Of a DNA stretch of 64,000 nt, positions 39,691-54,150 are shown piece after piece (the stretch's first letter is position 1; the number at the start of each line of letters is the position of its first letter). Where the stretch lies: positions 5,830,570 through 5,894,569 of the forward strand of contig OZ025271.1 in assembly GCA_964019165.1 (NCBI GenBank), in the 5' to 3' direction. The translations under genes and the position numbers were made by a program. The notes beneath the pieces were generated by a model. It was given only the letters and a program-made list of their open reading frames with translations, was not told where the DNA came from and did no database searches. This DNA is from Mastigias papua. Taxonomy: Eukaryota; Cnidaria; Scyphozoa; Rhizostomeae; Mastigiidae.

Positions 39691-42600
39691 CTTGCATAGA
39701 AATGGTGGGAGCACTAATTGAAACAGATAGAGAGCATTTGAGATTGTTACCTAATGGATACCTATCAAGGAGCGTAGAAAATAGACAGGGGGAGAAGTAA
39801 CCAAATAACTAGTATACACACACATTGTGGGGACAGGTTCATAACCGAAATGTCTTCTGTAGATGCAAGACAGCTCTCAGAAGTATACGCAAATATTGTG
39901 GGGACATAACAACAAACATAACACAGTAATTACTGCTGGCATCTATTCCGTCTTTTTCTGTGTCTCATACGTAACGTACATAAATAGGCACAGTTGAATC
40001 TCGAATAATTTGCTAAAGTTGGGAATACGTTTGCTGCTAGGGTACAAAAGTGTTCTGGACATTGAGATCTTGGGGCTTTGTTAAGTGGAAGGTTTTTGAA
40101 AATAGACGACGCAGATAATACATTGAAGAGCTAGACAGAAAGATTTTTCATGAGTTGCAGTAACAAGCGAATTAAATCAAAGTATAAGTCCAGTGTACGT
40201 GATGTATAAGATACTTCCTTGTCTCACTGTCAGTGGCTGACAGGGGTCTCTGGCATGAGAGATTATGCGCGATAAGCTACTCAGTATCACAAGTTGAAGG
40301 GAGGAGGGGAGAGGGATTGCAATATTGTTATTGACTATTTGGTTTGGAATGCACTCAAGACCGTAAGTGGCTGAGGAATAGGGAAGGGGGGCATTATTGA
40401 GTACTCTGGAGATGTGCGATTGCAATGCATCTAATCAATATGTTATGTGAGGATGGTTGAATTATAAAATATGTGAACAATACCGTTAGAAAATCTTGTA
40501 TAGAAATCATCTGACCACTATAGTAAGCAGATCGAGTGCATTTGAGATTGTTACATATTGGACAATATCAAGCAGAGTATAACAGAGACAAAGGGAGAGG
40601 TAGCATAATGACTAGAATACACACACATTTTGGGGACAGGTTCATGATCGAAGCGAAAGACTTATTATTGGGTGTATTAGCAAGTGAAATGAATAAACCT
40701 ATAGGTTTAGTGTATGCGGAGGACAAGATAATTTCTAATTGTATCTGTGTTCTAATTGTAATAACTTCTATCTGCTTGATTGACAGAAGTCTCTGGATTG
40801 AAGCACAATATGGCCGATTAACTCTTCAAATGCAGTAAATATTAAAGAGACTGTTACAATACTGGTAGTGGAAAGATGGTTTGTAACGGACTCACGAACG
40901 AAAAAGATTTGGTAATGGACATAGGGGGAAGAGTATAGGGAAGTCTACACATATGCAATGTACTACACATAAGTACCATGTTATGTGAAGATGGGTGAGT
41001 TATAAGAGGTGTGAACAATAAGATGTGCTCATCTGATATAGACATATTCGTTCCACTGTGTACAGCAAATAGAACACATTTGAGATTATCGCCGATTGGA
41101 AATTATCACGTAGGGTTCACAAGGGAGAAGGGGCAGATGTATCCTTATAACTAGAATACACACACATTGTGGGGACAGGTTCATGAAGAATGGGAGAGCA
41201 ATTTTATTGGGTGAATTACCAATTGAAAATGCTTACATATAACAGTGTTGTATGTTCAGAGAGTCAGATAAATTCTTATACCAATCTACTTGTTTGAAAG
41301 AAGTTTCTGGTTTGACACACAATATGGCCGATTAGCTCCCCACAATCAGTATAAATTAAAGAACATGTTACGAACTTGGTACTGGAAATATGGCTTTTAA
41401 TTGTCTAACGAACGTAAATGGGTGGGTAATGGGAAAGGGGGAGGAAGAGTATATGGAATTCTGGACATGTCGACTGCAATAAATATAAGCAATATCTTAT
41501 GTGAGTACTGTTGAGATAGGAGGGGTGCAAAAATAAGATGTACGCACCTGATATAGACATCTTCATAGCAATGTATGCAGCAGATGGATCCACCTTCTGA
41601 TTGTCACCGATTGGAAATTATCACGTAGAGTTGAAAAGGAGGAAGGGGGACATGTATCCTTATAACTAGAATACACACACATTGTGGGGACAGGCTCATG
41701 AGCAAAGGGACGGAAATATTATTTGGTGTATTACCAAGTGACATGAATAAATATATGCGTTTAGTGAGTGCCGAGAATCAGATGGTTACTTATTGCTATC
41801 TACTTCATTGAAAGAAGTCTCTAGTTTGAAACACAATATGCCCAATTACCTCCTCAACATCAATATATATTAAAGAGAAAGTTACAATTTTGATACTGGA
41901 ACTATGGCTTTTAATGGACATACTATCATACATGGCTGGGTAATGGGAATGAGAGCTGGAGGGGGGGGGGAGAGTATAGGTAATTCTGGATATGTGGAAT
42001 GCAATAAATGTAAGTTAAATGGTATGTGAGTATTGCTGAGTTACGAGGGGTGCGAACAATAAGATGCGCTCATCTGATATCGAAATCGTCAAAGCACTGT
42101 ATACAACAGATAGAACCCATTTGAGATTATCGCCGAATTGGAAATTGTTACGTAGGGTTGATAAGGGAGAAGGGGCAGATGTATCCTTATAACTAGAATA
42201 CACACACATTGTGGGGACAGGTTCATGAAGAAAAGGAGGGAAATAGTATTGGGTGTACTGCCAAGTGACATGACTGAATATATGAGTTTAATGTGTGCCG
42301 AGAATCAGATAGTTTCTTATTGCTATCTACTTTATTGAAAGAAGTGTCTGGTTCGACACACAATATGGCCGATTACATCCTCAACATCAGTTTATATTAA
42401 AGAACAAGCTACAAGTCTGACACTGGAACTATGGCTTTTAATGGACTCACTAACGTACATGGCTGGGTAATGGGAATTGGGTAGGGGGGAGGGGCTGGGG
42501 TGTATAGGGAAGTCTCAGCATGTAGATTGCAATAAATTTAAGTAATATGTTATGTGAGTACTGCTGAGTTATGAGGGGTGCGAACAATAAGATGCGCTCA

Positions 42601-45600
42601 TCTGACATAGACATCTTCATAGCACTGTATACAGCAGTTAGAGCGCACTTGAGATTGTCACCGATTGGACATTATCACGTAGGGTTCACAAGGGAGAAGG
42701 GGCAGATGTATCCTTATAACTAGAATACACACACATTGTGGGGACAGGTTCATGAGCAAAGGGACGGAAATATTATTGGGTGTATTACCAAGTGACATGA
42801 ATAAATATATGCGTTTAGTGAGTGCCGAGAATCAGATAGTTACTTATTGCTATCTACTTCATTGAAAGAAGTCTCTAGTTCGAAACAGAATATGGGCAAT
42901 TATCTCCTCAACATCAATATATATTAAAGAGAAAGTTACAATTTTGATGCTGGAACTATGGCTTTTAATGGACTTACTAACATACATGGCTGGGTAATGG
43001 GAGTGAGGGCTTGAGGGGGGGGAGAGTATAGGTAATTCTGGAGATGTGGAATGCAATACATGTAAGTTAAATGGTATGTGAGTATTGCTGAGTTATTAGG
43101 GGTGCGAACAATAAGATGCGCCCATCTGATATAGAAATCGTCAAAGCACTGTATACAAAAGATACAACGCATTTGAGATTATCGCCGAAGTGGACATTAT
43201 TACGTAAGGTTGATAAGGGAGAAGGGGCAGTTGTATCCTTATAACTAGAATACACACACATTGTGGGGACAGGTTCATGAAGAAAGGGAGGGAAATATTA
43301 TTCGGTGTATTACAAAGTGACATATTTAAATATAAAAGTGTTCTATGGTCAGAGAATCAGATAACTTCGTATTGCTTTCTAACTAATTGATAGAAGTCTC
43401 TGGGTTGACACACAATATGGCCGACTAACTCGCCAACATCAGTACACTGTATATTACAGAGGATGTTGGAATATTGGTACCAGAGCTATGACTTTTAGTG
43501 GACACATGAACGTAAATGGCTGGGTAATGGGATTGAGGTCTGGAGGGGGGGGGGAGAGTATAGGTAAATCTCGATATGTGGAATGTAATAAATCTAAGTA
43601 ATATGGTGTGTGAGTATTGCTGAGTTATGAGGGGTGCGAACAATAAGATGTGCTCATCTGATATAGACATCTTCATAGCACTGTATGGATCAGATAGAAC
43701 AAATTTGTGATTGTCACCGATTGGACATTATCACATATGGTTCATACGGGAGAAGGGGTAGATGTATCCTTATAACTAGAATACACACACATTGTGGGGA
43801 CAGGTTCATGAAGACAGGGACGGAAATATTTTTGGGTGTATTGCCAAGTGACATGACTGAATATATAAGTTTAATGTGTGCCAAGAATCAGATAGTTTCT
43901 TATTGCTATCTACTTCATTGAAAGAAGTCTCTAGTGTGAAACACAATATGGCCAATTACATCCTCAACATCATTATATATTAAAGAGAAAGTTACAATTT
44001 TGATACTGGACCTATGGCTTTTAATGAACTCACTAACATACATGGCTGGGTAATGGCAATGAGGGCTGTAGGGGGGGGGGAGAGTATAGGTAATTCTGGA
44101 TATGTGGAATGCAATAAATGTAAGTTAAATGGTATGTGAGTATTGCTGAGTTATGAGGGGTGCGAACAATAAGATGCGGTCATCTGATATCGAAATCGTC
44201 AAAGCACTGTATACAACAGATAGAACCCATTTGAGATTATCGCCGAATTGGAAATTGTTACGTAGGGTTGATAAGGGAGAAGGGGCAGATGTATCCTTAT
44301 AACTAGAATACACACACATTGTGGGGACAGGTTCATGAAGAAAAGGAGGGAAATAGTATTGGGTGTACTGCCAGGTGACATGACTGAATATATGAGTTTA
44401 ATGTGTTCCGAGAATCAGATAGTTTCTTATTGCTATCTACTTTATTGAAAGAAGTGTCTGGTTCGACACACAATATGGCCGATTACATCCTCAACATCAG
44501 TTTATATTAAAGAACAAGCTACAAGTCTGACACTGGAACTATGGCTTTTAATGGACTCACTAACGTACATGGCTGGGTAATGGGAATTGGGTAGGGGGGA
44601 GGGGCTGGGGTGTATAGGGAAGTCTCAGCATGTAGATTGCAATAAATTTAAGTAATATGTTATGTGAGTACTGCTGAGTTATGAGGGCTGCGAACAATAA
44701 GATGCGCTCATCTGACATAGACATCTTCATAGCACTGTATACAGCAGTTAGAGCGCACTTGAGATTGTCACCGATTGGACATTATCACGTATGGTTCATA
44801 AGGGAGAAGATGAAGATGTATCCTTATAACTAGAATACACACACATTGTGGGGACAGGTTCATGAACAAAGGGACGGAAATATTATTGGGTGTATTACCA
44901 AGTGACATGAATAAATATATGCGTTTAGTGAGTGCCGAGAATCAGATAGTTACTTATTGCTATCTACTTCATTGAAAGAAGTCTCTAGTTTGAAACAGAA
45001 TATGGGCAATTATCTCCTCAACATCAATATATATTAAAGAGAAAGTTACAATTTTGATGCTGGAAGTATGGCTTTTAATGGACTTACTAACATACATGGC
45101 TGGGTAATGGGAGTGAGGGCTTGAGGGGGGGGGAGAGTATAGGAAATTCTGGACATGTGGAATGCAATGAATGTAAGTTAAATGGTATATGAGAATTGAT
45201 GAGTTATGAGGGGTGCGAACAATAAGATGCGCCCATCTGATATAGAAATCGTCATAGAACTGTATAGAGCAGATAGGACGCATTTGAGATTATCGCCGAA
45301 GTGGACATTATCACGTAGGGTTGATAAGGGAGAAGGGGCAGATGTATCCTTATAACTAGAATACACACACATTGTGGGGACTGGTTCATGAAGAAAGGGA
45401 GGAACATATTATTGGGTGTATTCCAAAGTGACATTACAGAATATATAAGGGAAATATGTGCCGAGAATCAGATAGGTTCTTATTGCTATCTAACTAATTG
45501 AAAGAAGTCTCTGTGTTGACACACAATATGGCCGACTAACTCGTCAACATGAGTATATATTAAAGAGGATGTTGCAATATTGGTACTAGAGCTATGACTT

Positions 45601-48600
45601 TTAGTGGACTCACGAACGTAAATGGCTGGGTAATGGGAGTGACGGCTGGAGGGAGGGGGAAAGTATAGGTAATTCTGGATATGTGGAATGCAATAAATGT
45701 AAGTTAAATGGGATGTGAGTATTGCTGAGTTATGAGGGGTGGAATAATAAGATGCGCTCATCTGACATAGACATCTTCATAGCAATGTATGCAGAAGATA
45801 GAACCAACTTGTGATTGTCACCGATTGGAAATTATCACGTAGAGTTGAAAAGGAGGAAGGGGGACATGTATCCTTATAACTAGAATACACACACATTGTG
45901 GGGACAGGTTCATGACGAAAGGGACGGAGATATTATTGGGTGTATTGCCAAGTGACATGACTGAATATATAAATTTAATGTGTGCCGAGAATCAGATAGT
46001 TTCTTATTGCTATCTACTTTATTGAAAGAAGTTTCTGGTTCGACACACAATATGGCCGATTAAGCTCGTCAACATCAGTAAATAGTACAGAGAATGTTAC
46101 AAAATTGGTAATGGAAATATGGCTTTTATTGGTCTAACGAACGTAAATGGGTGGGTAATGGGAAAGTGGGAGGAAGAGTATATGGAATTCTGGACATGTC
46201 AACTGCAAAGAATATAAGCAATATCTTATGTGGGTACTGTTGAGATAGGAGAGGTGCAAAAATAAGATGTGCTAATCTGATATAGACATCGTCATAGCAA
46301 TGTATGCAACAGATAGATCCACCTTCTGATTGTCACCGATTGGAAATTATCACGTAGAGTTGAAAAGGAGGAAGGGGGACATGTATCCTTATAACTAGAA
46401 TACACACACATTGTGGGGACAGGCTCATGAGCAAAGGGACGGAAATATTATTTGGTGTATTACCAAGTGACATGAATAAATATATGCGTTTAGTGAGTGC
46501 CGAGAATCAGATAGTAACTTATTGCTATCTACTTCATTGAAAGAAGTCTCTAGTTTGAAACACAATATGCCCAATTACCTCCTCAACATCAATATATATT
46601 AAAGAGAAAGTTACAATTTTGATCCTGGAACTATGGCTTTTAATGGACATACTATCATACATGGCTGGGTAATGGGAATGAGAGCTGGAGGGGGGGGGGA
46701 GAGTATAGGTAATTCTGGATATGTGGAATGCAATAAATGTAAGTTAAATGGTATGTGAGTATTGCTGAGTTATGAGGGGTGCGAACAATAAGATGCGCTC
46801 ATCTGACATAGACATCTTCATAGCACTGTATACAGCAGATAGAGCGCATTTGAGATTGTCACCGATTGGACATTATCACGTAGAGTTGAAAAGGAGGAAG
46901 GAGGACATGTATCCTTATAACTAGAATACACACACATTGTGGGGACAGGTTCATGACGAAAGGGACGGAGATATTATTGGGTGTATTGCCAAGTGACATG
47001 ACTGAATATATAAATTTAATGTGTGCCGAGAATCAGATAGTTTCTTATTGCTATCTACTTTATTGAAAGAAGTTTCTGGTTCGACACACAATATGGCCGA
47101 TTAAGCTCGTCAACATCAGTAAATAGTACAGAGAATGTTACAAAATTGGTAATGGAAATATGGCTTTTATTGGTCTAACGAACGTAAATGGGTGGGTAAT
47201 GGGAAAGGGGGAGGAGGAGTATATGGAATTCTGGACATGTCAACTGCAATAAATATAAGCAATATCTTATGTGGGTACTGTTGAGATAGGAGGGGCGCAA
47301 ACATAAGATTTGCTCATCTGATATAGACATCTTCATAGCAATGTATGCAGCAGATGGATCCACCTTCTGATTGTCACCGATTGGACATTATCACGTAGAG
47401 TTGAAAAGGAGGAAGGGGGACATGTATCCTTATAACTACAATACACACACATTGTGGGGACAGGTTCATGAGCAAAGGGAGGGAAATATTATTAGGTGTA
47501 TTACCAAGAGATATGATTGAATATATAAGTTTAATGTGTGCCGAGAATCAGATAGTTACTTATTGCTATCTACTGCATTGAAAGAAGTCTCTAGTTTGAA
47601 ACACAACATGGCCGATTACCTCCTCAACATCAATATATATTAAGGAGAAAGTTACTATCGTGACACTGAAACTATGGCTTTTAATGGACTCACTAACATT
47701 CATTGCTGGGTAATGGGAATGAGGGCTGGAGGGGGGGGGGAGAGTATAGGTAATTCTGGATATGTGGAATGCAATAAATGTAAGTTAAATGGTATGTGAG
47801 TATTGCTGAGTTATGAGGGGTGCGAACAAAAGGATGCGCTCATCTGACATAGACATCTTCATAGCACTGTATACAGCAGATAGACCGCATTTGAGATTGT
47901 CACCGATTGGACATTATCACGTAGGGTTCACAAGGGAGAAGGGGCAGATGTATCCTTATAACTAGAATACACACACATTGTAGGGACAGGTTCATGAGCA
48001 AAGGGACGGAAATATTATTGGGTGTATTACCAAGTGACATATTTAAATATAACAGTGTTGTGTGCTCAGAGAATCAGATAACTTCGTATTGCTATCTAAC
48101 TATTTGAAAGAAGTCTCTGTGGTGACACACAATATGCCTGACTAACTCGTCAACATCAGTATATATAACATAGGATGTTGCAATATTGGTACTAGAGCTA
48201 TGACTTTTAGTGGACTCACGAACGTAAATGGCTGGGTAATGGGAGTGAGGGCTGGAGGGAGGGGGAAAGCATAGGTAATTCTGGATATGTGGAATGCAAT
48301 AAACCTAAGTAATATGGTATATGAGTATTGCTGAGTTATGAGGGATGTGAACAATAATATCTGCTCATCTGATATAGACATCTTCATAGCACTGTATGGA
48401 TCAGATAGAACCAATTTGTAATTGTCACCGATTGGAAATTATCACTTAGGGTTCACAAGGGAGAAGGGGCAGATGTATCCTTATAACTAGAATACACACA
48501 CATTGTGGGGACAGGTTCATGAGCAAAGGGACGGAAATAGTAGTGGGTGTATTTCCAAGTAACATGAATAAATATATACGTTTAATGTGTGCCGAGAATC

Positions 48601-50816
48601 AGATAGGTACTTATTGCTATCTACTTCATTGAAAGAAGTCTCTAGTTTGAAACACAATATGCCCAATTACCTCCTCAACATCAATATATATTAAAGAGAA
48701 AGTTACAATTTTGATACTGGCACTATGGCTTTTAATGGACTCACTAACATACATGGGTGGGTAATGGGAGTGAGGGCTTGAGGGGGGGAGAGTATAGGTA
48801 ATTCTGGATATGTGGAATGCAATAAATGTAAGGTAAATGGTATGTGAGTATTGCTGAGTTATGAGGGGTGCGAACAATAAGATGCGCTCATCTGACATAG
48901 ACATCTTCATAGCACTGTATACAGCAGATAGACAGCATTTGAGATTATCACCGATTGGAAATTATTACGTAGGATTGACAAGGGAGAAGGGGCAGATGTA
49001 TCCTTATAACTAGACTACACACAAATTGTGGGGACAGGTTCGTGAAGAATGGGACGGAAAGATTATTGGGTGTATTACCAAGTGACATGAATAAATATAT
49101 TTTTAATGTGTGCGGAGAATCAGATAGTGTCTTATTGCTATCTATTTGATTGAGAATAGTGTCTTGTTCGAAATACAATATGGCCGATTAGCTCGTCAAG
49201 ATCAGTAAATATCAAAGAAAACGTTACAAAATTTTTACTGGAACTATGGCTTTTAATGGACTCACTACCTTAAGTAGGTGGGTAATGGGAATGGGGGAGG
49301 AAGAGTATAGGGACTTCTGGACATGTGGACTGCAATAAATCTAAGTAATATCTTATGTGAGTATTGCTGAGTTATGAGGGGTGGAATAATAAGATGCGCT
49401 CATCTGATATAGACATCTTCGTTGCACTGTATCGATCAGATAGAACCTATTTGAGATTAAATTATCATGTAGAGGTAACAAGGGAGAGGGTGGAGATGTA
49501 TCCTTTTAACTAGAATACACACACACTGTTGGGTCAGGTTCATGACGAAAGGGACAGCAATATTATTGGGTGTATTACCAAGTTACATGTTTAAATATGA
49601 TAGTGTAGTATGTTAAAAGATTCTGATTACTTCGTATTGCTATCTACTTGAATGAAAGAAGCTTCTTTGTGGTAACACAATATGGGCGATTAGTTCGTCA
49701 AAATCAGTAAATATTAAAGAGACTGGTACAACATTGGCACTGGAAGTATGGCTTTTAATGGACTCACTATCTTAAATGGGTGGATAATGAGAATAAGGGA
49801 TGAGTTGGGGGGGGGGAGAGTATAGGTAATTCTGGATATGTGGACTGCAATAAATCTAAGTAATATGGTATGTGACTATTGCTGAGTTATGAGGGGTGGA
49901 ATAATAAGATGTGCTCATCTGACATAGACATCTTCATAGCAGTGTATGAAGAAGATAGAACCAACTTGTGATTGTCACCGATTGGAAATTATCACGTAGA
50001 GTTGAAAAGGAGGAAGGGGGACATGTATCCTTATAACTAGAATACACACACATTGTGGGGACAGGTTCATGACGAAAGGGACGGAGATATTATTGGGTGT
50101 ATTGCCAAGTGACATGACTGAATATATAAATTTAATGTGTGCCGAGAATCAGATAGTTTCTTATTGCTATCTACTTTATTGAATGAAGTTTCTGGTTCGA
50201 CACACAATATGGCCGATTAGCTCGTCAACATCAGTAAATAGTACAGAGAATGTTACAAAATTGGTAATGGAAATATGGCTTTTATTGGTCTAACGAACGT
50301 AAATGGGTGGGTAATGGGAAAGGGGGAGGAAGAGTATAAGGAATTCTGGACATGTCAACCGCAATAAATATAAGCAATATCTTATGTGGGTACTGTTGAG
50401 ATAGGAGGGGTGCAAAAATAAGATGTACGCACCTGATATAGACATCTTCATAGCAATGTATGCAGCAGATGGATCCACCTTCTGATTGTCACCGATTGGA
50501 AATTATCACGTAGAGTTGAAAAGGAGGAAGGGGGACATGTATCCTTATAACTAGAATACACACACATTGTGGGGACAGGTTCATGAGCAAAGCGAGGGAA
50601 ATATTATTAGGTGTATTGCCAAGTGACATGACTGAATATATAAGTTTAATATGTGCGGAGAATCAGATAGTTACTTATTGCTATCTACTGCATTGAAAGA
50701 AGTCTCTAGTTTGAAACACAACATGGCCGATTACCTCCTCAACATCAATATATATTAAGGAGAAAGTTACTATCGTGACACTGAAACTATGGCTTTTAAT
50801 GGACTTACTAACATAC

Positions 50817-53800
50817 GTGGTGGAGGCGGGTGATGGCCGCTCCTAAATGAGCTCGTAGTCGAGACCTCATTTATTTGTCTAAAGCAACATAATAGTTTAT
50901 TTACATGTGCAGCCAATGGACATCTGAAAGACGGAGAAGCAAATGGGAACAAAATCCAGACTGAGATAAAGGAAAGAGCGTGCTTTACAGCAAGTTCTTG
51001 TTTGAAAACACTCATCATTAGATGTCGCAAACAGGCCTAAATCGGAGGCTCCAGTAACGAGCATAAACAATGCCAAAGAAAACTATTCTAAAGGTAGGGA
51101 CTTTCAATGTCAGGGGACTCACAGATGCATTTAAACAAGAACAATTGGTAAGTGACATGACAAAGTATAACATCGACGTCTGTTGTTTGCAAGAGACAAA
51201 GATCATAGAAAATAAAGATGTAAACATAAAAAGCCATCGTTTAATAAATCTACAATCAAACTGTCGCTACTATGGAAATGGCTTTATTATATCACCAAAG
51301 TGGAAGGATAGAATTGTAAGATACTGGAAAGAGTCAGATAGAGTAGGGGTAACTCAGCTAAACTTGAAAGAGAATGAGACCGATAAACACCAGAATCACC
51401 AAAAACAAAAACAATTACTTACAATTATAAACATATATGCACCAACAACAGCAAAAGCGAGGGAAGACCCAAATACACTAACTGAAATGTATGCACGAAT
51501 AGAAAGCATTATTGCTGACGTAAGGAATAAGAACAGGTCTTTACTACTTTTAGGTGGCGATTTTAACGCAAAAATAGGTAAATCATTAATCAAAGAACCA
51601 TGTGTGGGTCGATTTTCGAGAGGAAAACGTAATGCATCTGGACAAAATTTAATAGATTTCTGCACAACCCATCAATTATTTGTATGTAACAGTAGCTCCA
51701 AACACCCAGCGCGCCATATAACAACTTGGCAGAATACTCGTACCGTTAATGGTTCATACATGACGATATATAATCAGATAGATTATATCATTTGCCCTAC
51801 GAGCAAAAAACATTGCTTAATAGATGCAAGATCGTTTTCAAATACCTTGACAGATAGTGATCACAGGCTGGTAGCATGCAAGATGGAAGTAGATCTCCAT
51901 AGATTATATAAGCAAAAGGTATCAAACAAGAACAAAATATATAATTGTTCGATGCTCGTAAATGACAAAGAAAAGCAAGCGGAATATCAAAAAGAAGTAG
52001 AAACAAAAATTAATCAGCTAGATAACAAAAAAATGGAATGGAAAGTGGTTCAGGCAAAGATCTGTGAAGCAGCTGAATCAACAATAGGCTACAGTAAGTC
52101 GCAAAACAACAACAATAACAGGCTAGAAGATAGAGAGGTTGAGAAGCTATCAATACAGCAAAAAGAGCTAAAACTTAAGATAAACAACTGTAAAGACACT
52201 GAGAAAATGAGGACAATGAAAACTGAAAGAAATAGAATATTACATCAAATTAAAAAAAAGCTGCGAAAATTAAAAGAGAAATGCCTTGATGAAAAAATAA
52301 AGGAAATTGATGAGACCAAAGATTCTGCAAAAATGTTTAAAGCAGTTAACATGCTATCAAGGAAAAAATTCGAAAATCCGTATATACATGATAAAAATGG
52401 AAGACATATTGTCAATCCACAACATATTTATAAAGCTATTAGGGACCACTTTCAAGGTCAGTTTAAAGATGAGACAATCCAAACAGTAGAGCCTTTTGAG
52501 AGACAACCACAAAAACTTGATTTTCCAATAACAAAAGAAGAAGTAATGAGCAGTATCAGAAAGCTACATAACAATAGATCAGCTGGATATGACAACATCT
52601 CTGCAGAATTAATAAAATATGGCCCAGAAAACCTTCATAACATTCTTCCAACAATAATAAATGAAGCCTTCGAAAAGCATGCTGATATCGAAACAGGAAT
52701 AGGGATTTTAGTTCCTCTACAAAAGCCAGGAAAGGTTAAAGGCCCCGTAAAAAATTTAAGACCAGTAGTGTTACTACCAATTATAAGGAAAGTACTGTCA
52801 AACATTGTGCTAGAAAGAATTAGGCCTAAAGTAGAAGTTTTCCTATCTGAATCACAGAGTGCATACAGGCAATATCGAAGCACCTCTGACATCGTATGGG
52901 CATATAAATGGCTCATAGCCCGAACTCAAGTCTATCAAGAACAAATCTATATCACTGGCATCGACATGAGTAGCGCATTTGACACTATAAAAAGAGAGAA
53001 ACTGCTAGAAATCCTATCTTCTTTCTTAGAAAACGATGAGCTCAGAATAATTCGTTTGCTACTGTCCAACACCACACTTACTATCAAGCTGAACAACGTC
53101 AAAGCAGAGCCTTTTCAAAGTAACATCGGGTCACCACAGGGAGACGCATTAAGCGGCACGTTATTTAACATCTATCTTGAATATGCATTAAGAAAAATAA
53201 GATCCTTTTTCAAAAACGATACGATATCATCCTTGCCACAAGAAACAATATACGCTGATGATGTGGACTTTATAACAACAGAAAAGAAGAAACAACACAA
53301 TCTAAGTAAATATGTAAAAGAAATACTACTGGAAGAAAATCTAAAAGTTAACGAATCAAAAACCGAAGAAACAATTCTAGAAAGAAAGATCAAAGTCCCA
53401 TATAGATGCGAAAGAACAGAAGGAATAAATTTAAAGATCACAAAACTAGATAACGAAGAAAAATGGAGAACAGTAAAAAAGTTGGGATCATTGTTAGGAG
53501 ATATCGAAGATGTGTGTAGGAGGAAACAGTTATCAATAGCCGCTTTAAATAAGCTACAAAGTATCTGGATCAGAAAAGAGAAAATAAAACAAGCGTTAAA
53601 AATCAAGTTATACAAGTCTTTGGTCAAGCCAGTTCTAGTATATAACTCAGGCACTTGGGGATTGACAAGAAAAGAGGAAGAAGATCTAAACGCTTTTCAT
53701 AGACAACAATTAAGACGAATATTAAACATCAAATACCCTACAATCATCAGCAACAAACAGCTCTACAAACAAACAGGTGAAGAAGTACTTTCGTTGGAAA

Positions 53801-54150
53801 TACTGCAAAGCAGATGGAGGCTTTTTGGTCACGTACTACGTTTAAGTCCAGAAACACCGGCACAGACAGCCATGAACTATTATTTTGAAAATTCGAACTC
53901 AAAGAACTTTAGAGGAAGACCCACAACTACACTGCCAAACTCACTACACAATGACATAATAAGGCTTACGAACTACACACACAACAACAAGTATAATTTC
54001 ACCCAGCTTAAATCTATAGACGATATAAGAAATCTCAGATTACTGGCACAAGACAGAAAAAGATGGAGCACATTGGTAAAAGACATTTATGAAGCTGCTA
54101 AAGCAGAAAGGGATTTCTAAATTCTTAATGCGAAATAGCTATTATTATTA
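50817..54150 (+). mobile_element. full-length non-LTR retrotransposon (RTE-like)
   Basis: Inserted in the satellite. TTACTAACATAC precedes it at 50805-50816 and follows it at 54151-54162, a target-site duplication that continues into normal monomer sequence on the right. The element has a 253-bp 5' UTR, one ORF, a very short 3' UTR and a terminal (ATT)n tail. Total 3.3 kb, one ORF and a simple-repeat tail fit the RTE group. Confidence 0.88.
51070..54120 (+). CDS. endonuclease-reverse transcriptase, intact
   Basis: An uninterrupted 1016-residue frame from ATG 51070. Residues 1-270 form an EEP endonuclease: TFNVRGL, catalytic Glu42 in LQETK, Asp164 and Asn166 in GGDFNAK, and DSDH with His265. 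It would nick target DNA. A Lys/Glu-rich linker (about 300-440) follows. The reverse transcriptase (about 480-800) has SAGYDNISAELI, catalytic Asp632 in GIDMSSAFD, SPQGD at 688-692 and YADD at 728-731. The C terminus has RQQLRRILNIKYP and RWRLFGHVLRLSPE, typical of RTE-like elements. All catalytic motifs are present, so the element may be capable of retrotransposition. Clade assignment is from motif memory. Confidence 0.93.
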   Translation: MPKKTILKVGTFNVRGLTDAFKQEQLVSDMTKYNIDVCCLQETKIIENKDVNIKSHRLINLQSNCRYYGNGFIISPKWKDRIVRYWKESDRVGVTQLNLKENETDKHQNHQKQKQLLTIINIYAPTTAKAREDPNTLTEMYARIESIIADVRNKNRSLLLLGGDFNAKIGKSLIKEPCVGRFSRGKRNASGQNLIDFCTTHQLFVCNSSSKHPARHITTWQNTRTVNGSYMTIYNQIDYIICPTSKKHCLIDARSFSNTLTDSDHRLVACKMEVDLHRLYKQKVSNKNKIYNCSMLVNDKEKQAEYQKEVETKINQLDNKKMEWKVVQAKICEAAESTIGYSKSQNNNNNRLEDREVEKLSIQQKELKLKINNCKDTEKMRTMKTERNRILHQIKKKLRKLKEKCLDEKIKEIDETKDSAKMFKAVNMLSRKKFENPYIHDKNGRHIVNPQHIYKAIRDHFQGQFKDETIQTVEPFERQPQKLDFPITKEEVMSSIRKLHNNRSAGYDNISAELIKYGPENLHNILPTIINEAFEKHADIETGIGILVPLQKPGKVKGPVKNLRPVVLLPIIRKVLSNIVLERIRPKVEVFLSESQSAYRQYRSTSDIVWAYKWLIARTQVYQEQIYITGIDMSSAFDTIKREKLLEILSSFLENDELRIIRLLLSNTTLTIKLNNVKAEPFQSNIGSPQGDALSGTLFNIYLEYALRKIRSFFKNDTISSLPQETIYADDVDFITTEKKKQHNLSKYVKEILLEENLKVNESKTEETILERKIKVPYRCERTEGINLKITKLDNEEKWRTVKKLGSLLGDIEDVCRRKQLSIAALNKLQSIWIRKEKIKQALKIKLYKSLVKPVLVYNSGTWGLTRKEEEDLNAFHRQQLRRILNIKYPTIISNKQLYKQTGEEVLSLEILQSRWRLFGHVLRLSPETPAQTAMNYYFENSNSKNFRGRPTTTLPNSLHNDIIRLTNYTHNNKYNFTQLKSIDDIRNLRLLAQDRKRWSTLVKDIYEAAKAERDF

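Noticed and set aside
51018..53654. Minus-strand frames opposite the LINE ORF
   Set aside because: Shadows of the 1016-residue endonuclease-polymerase frame.
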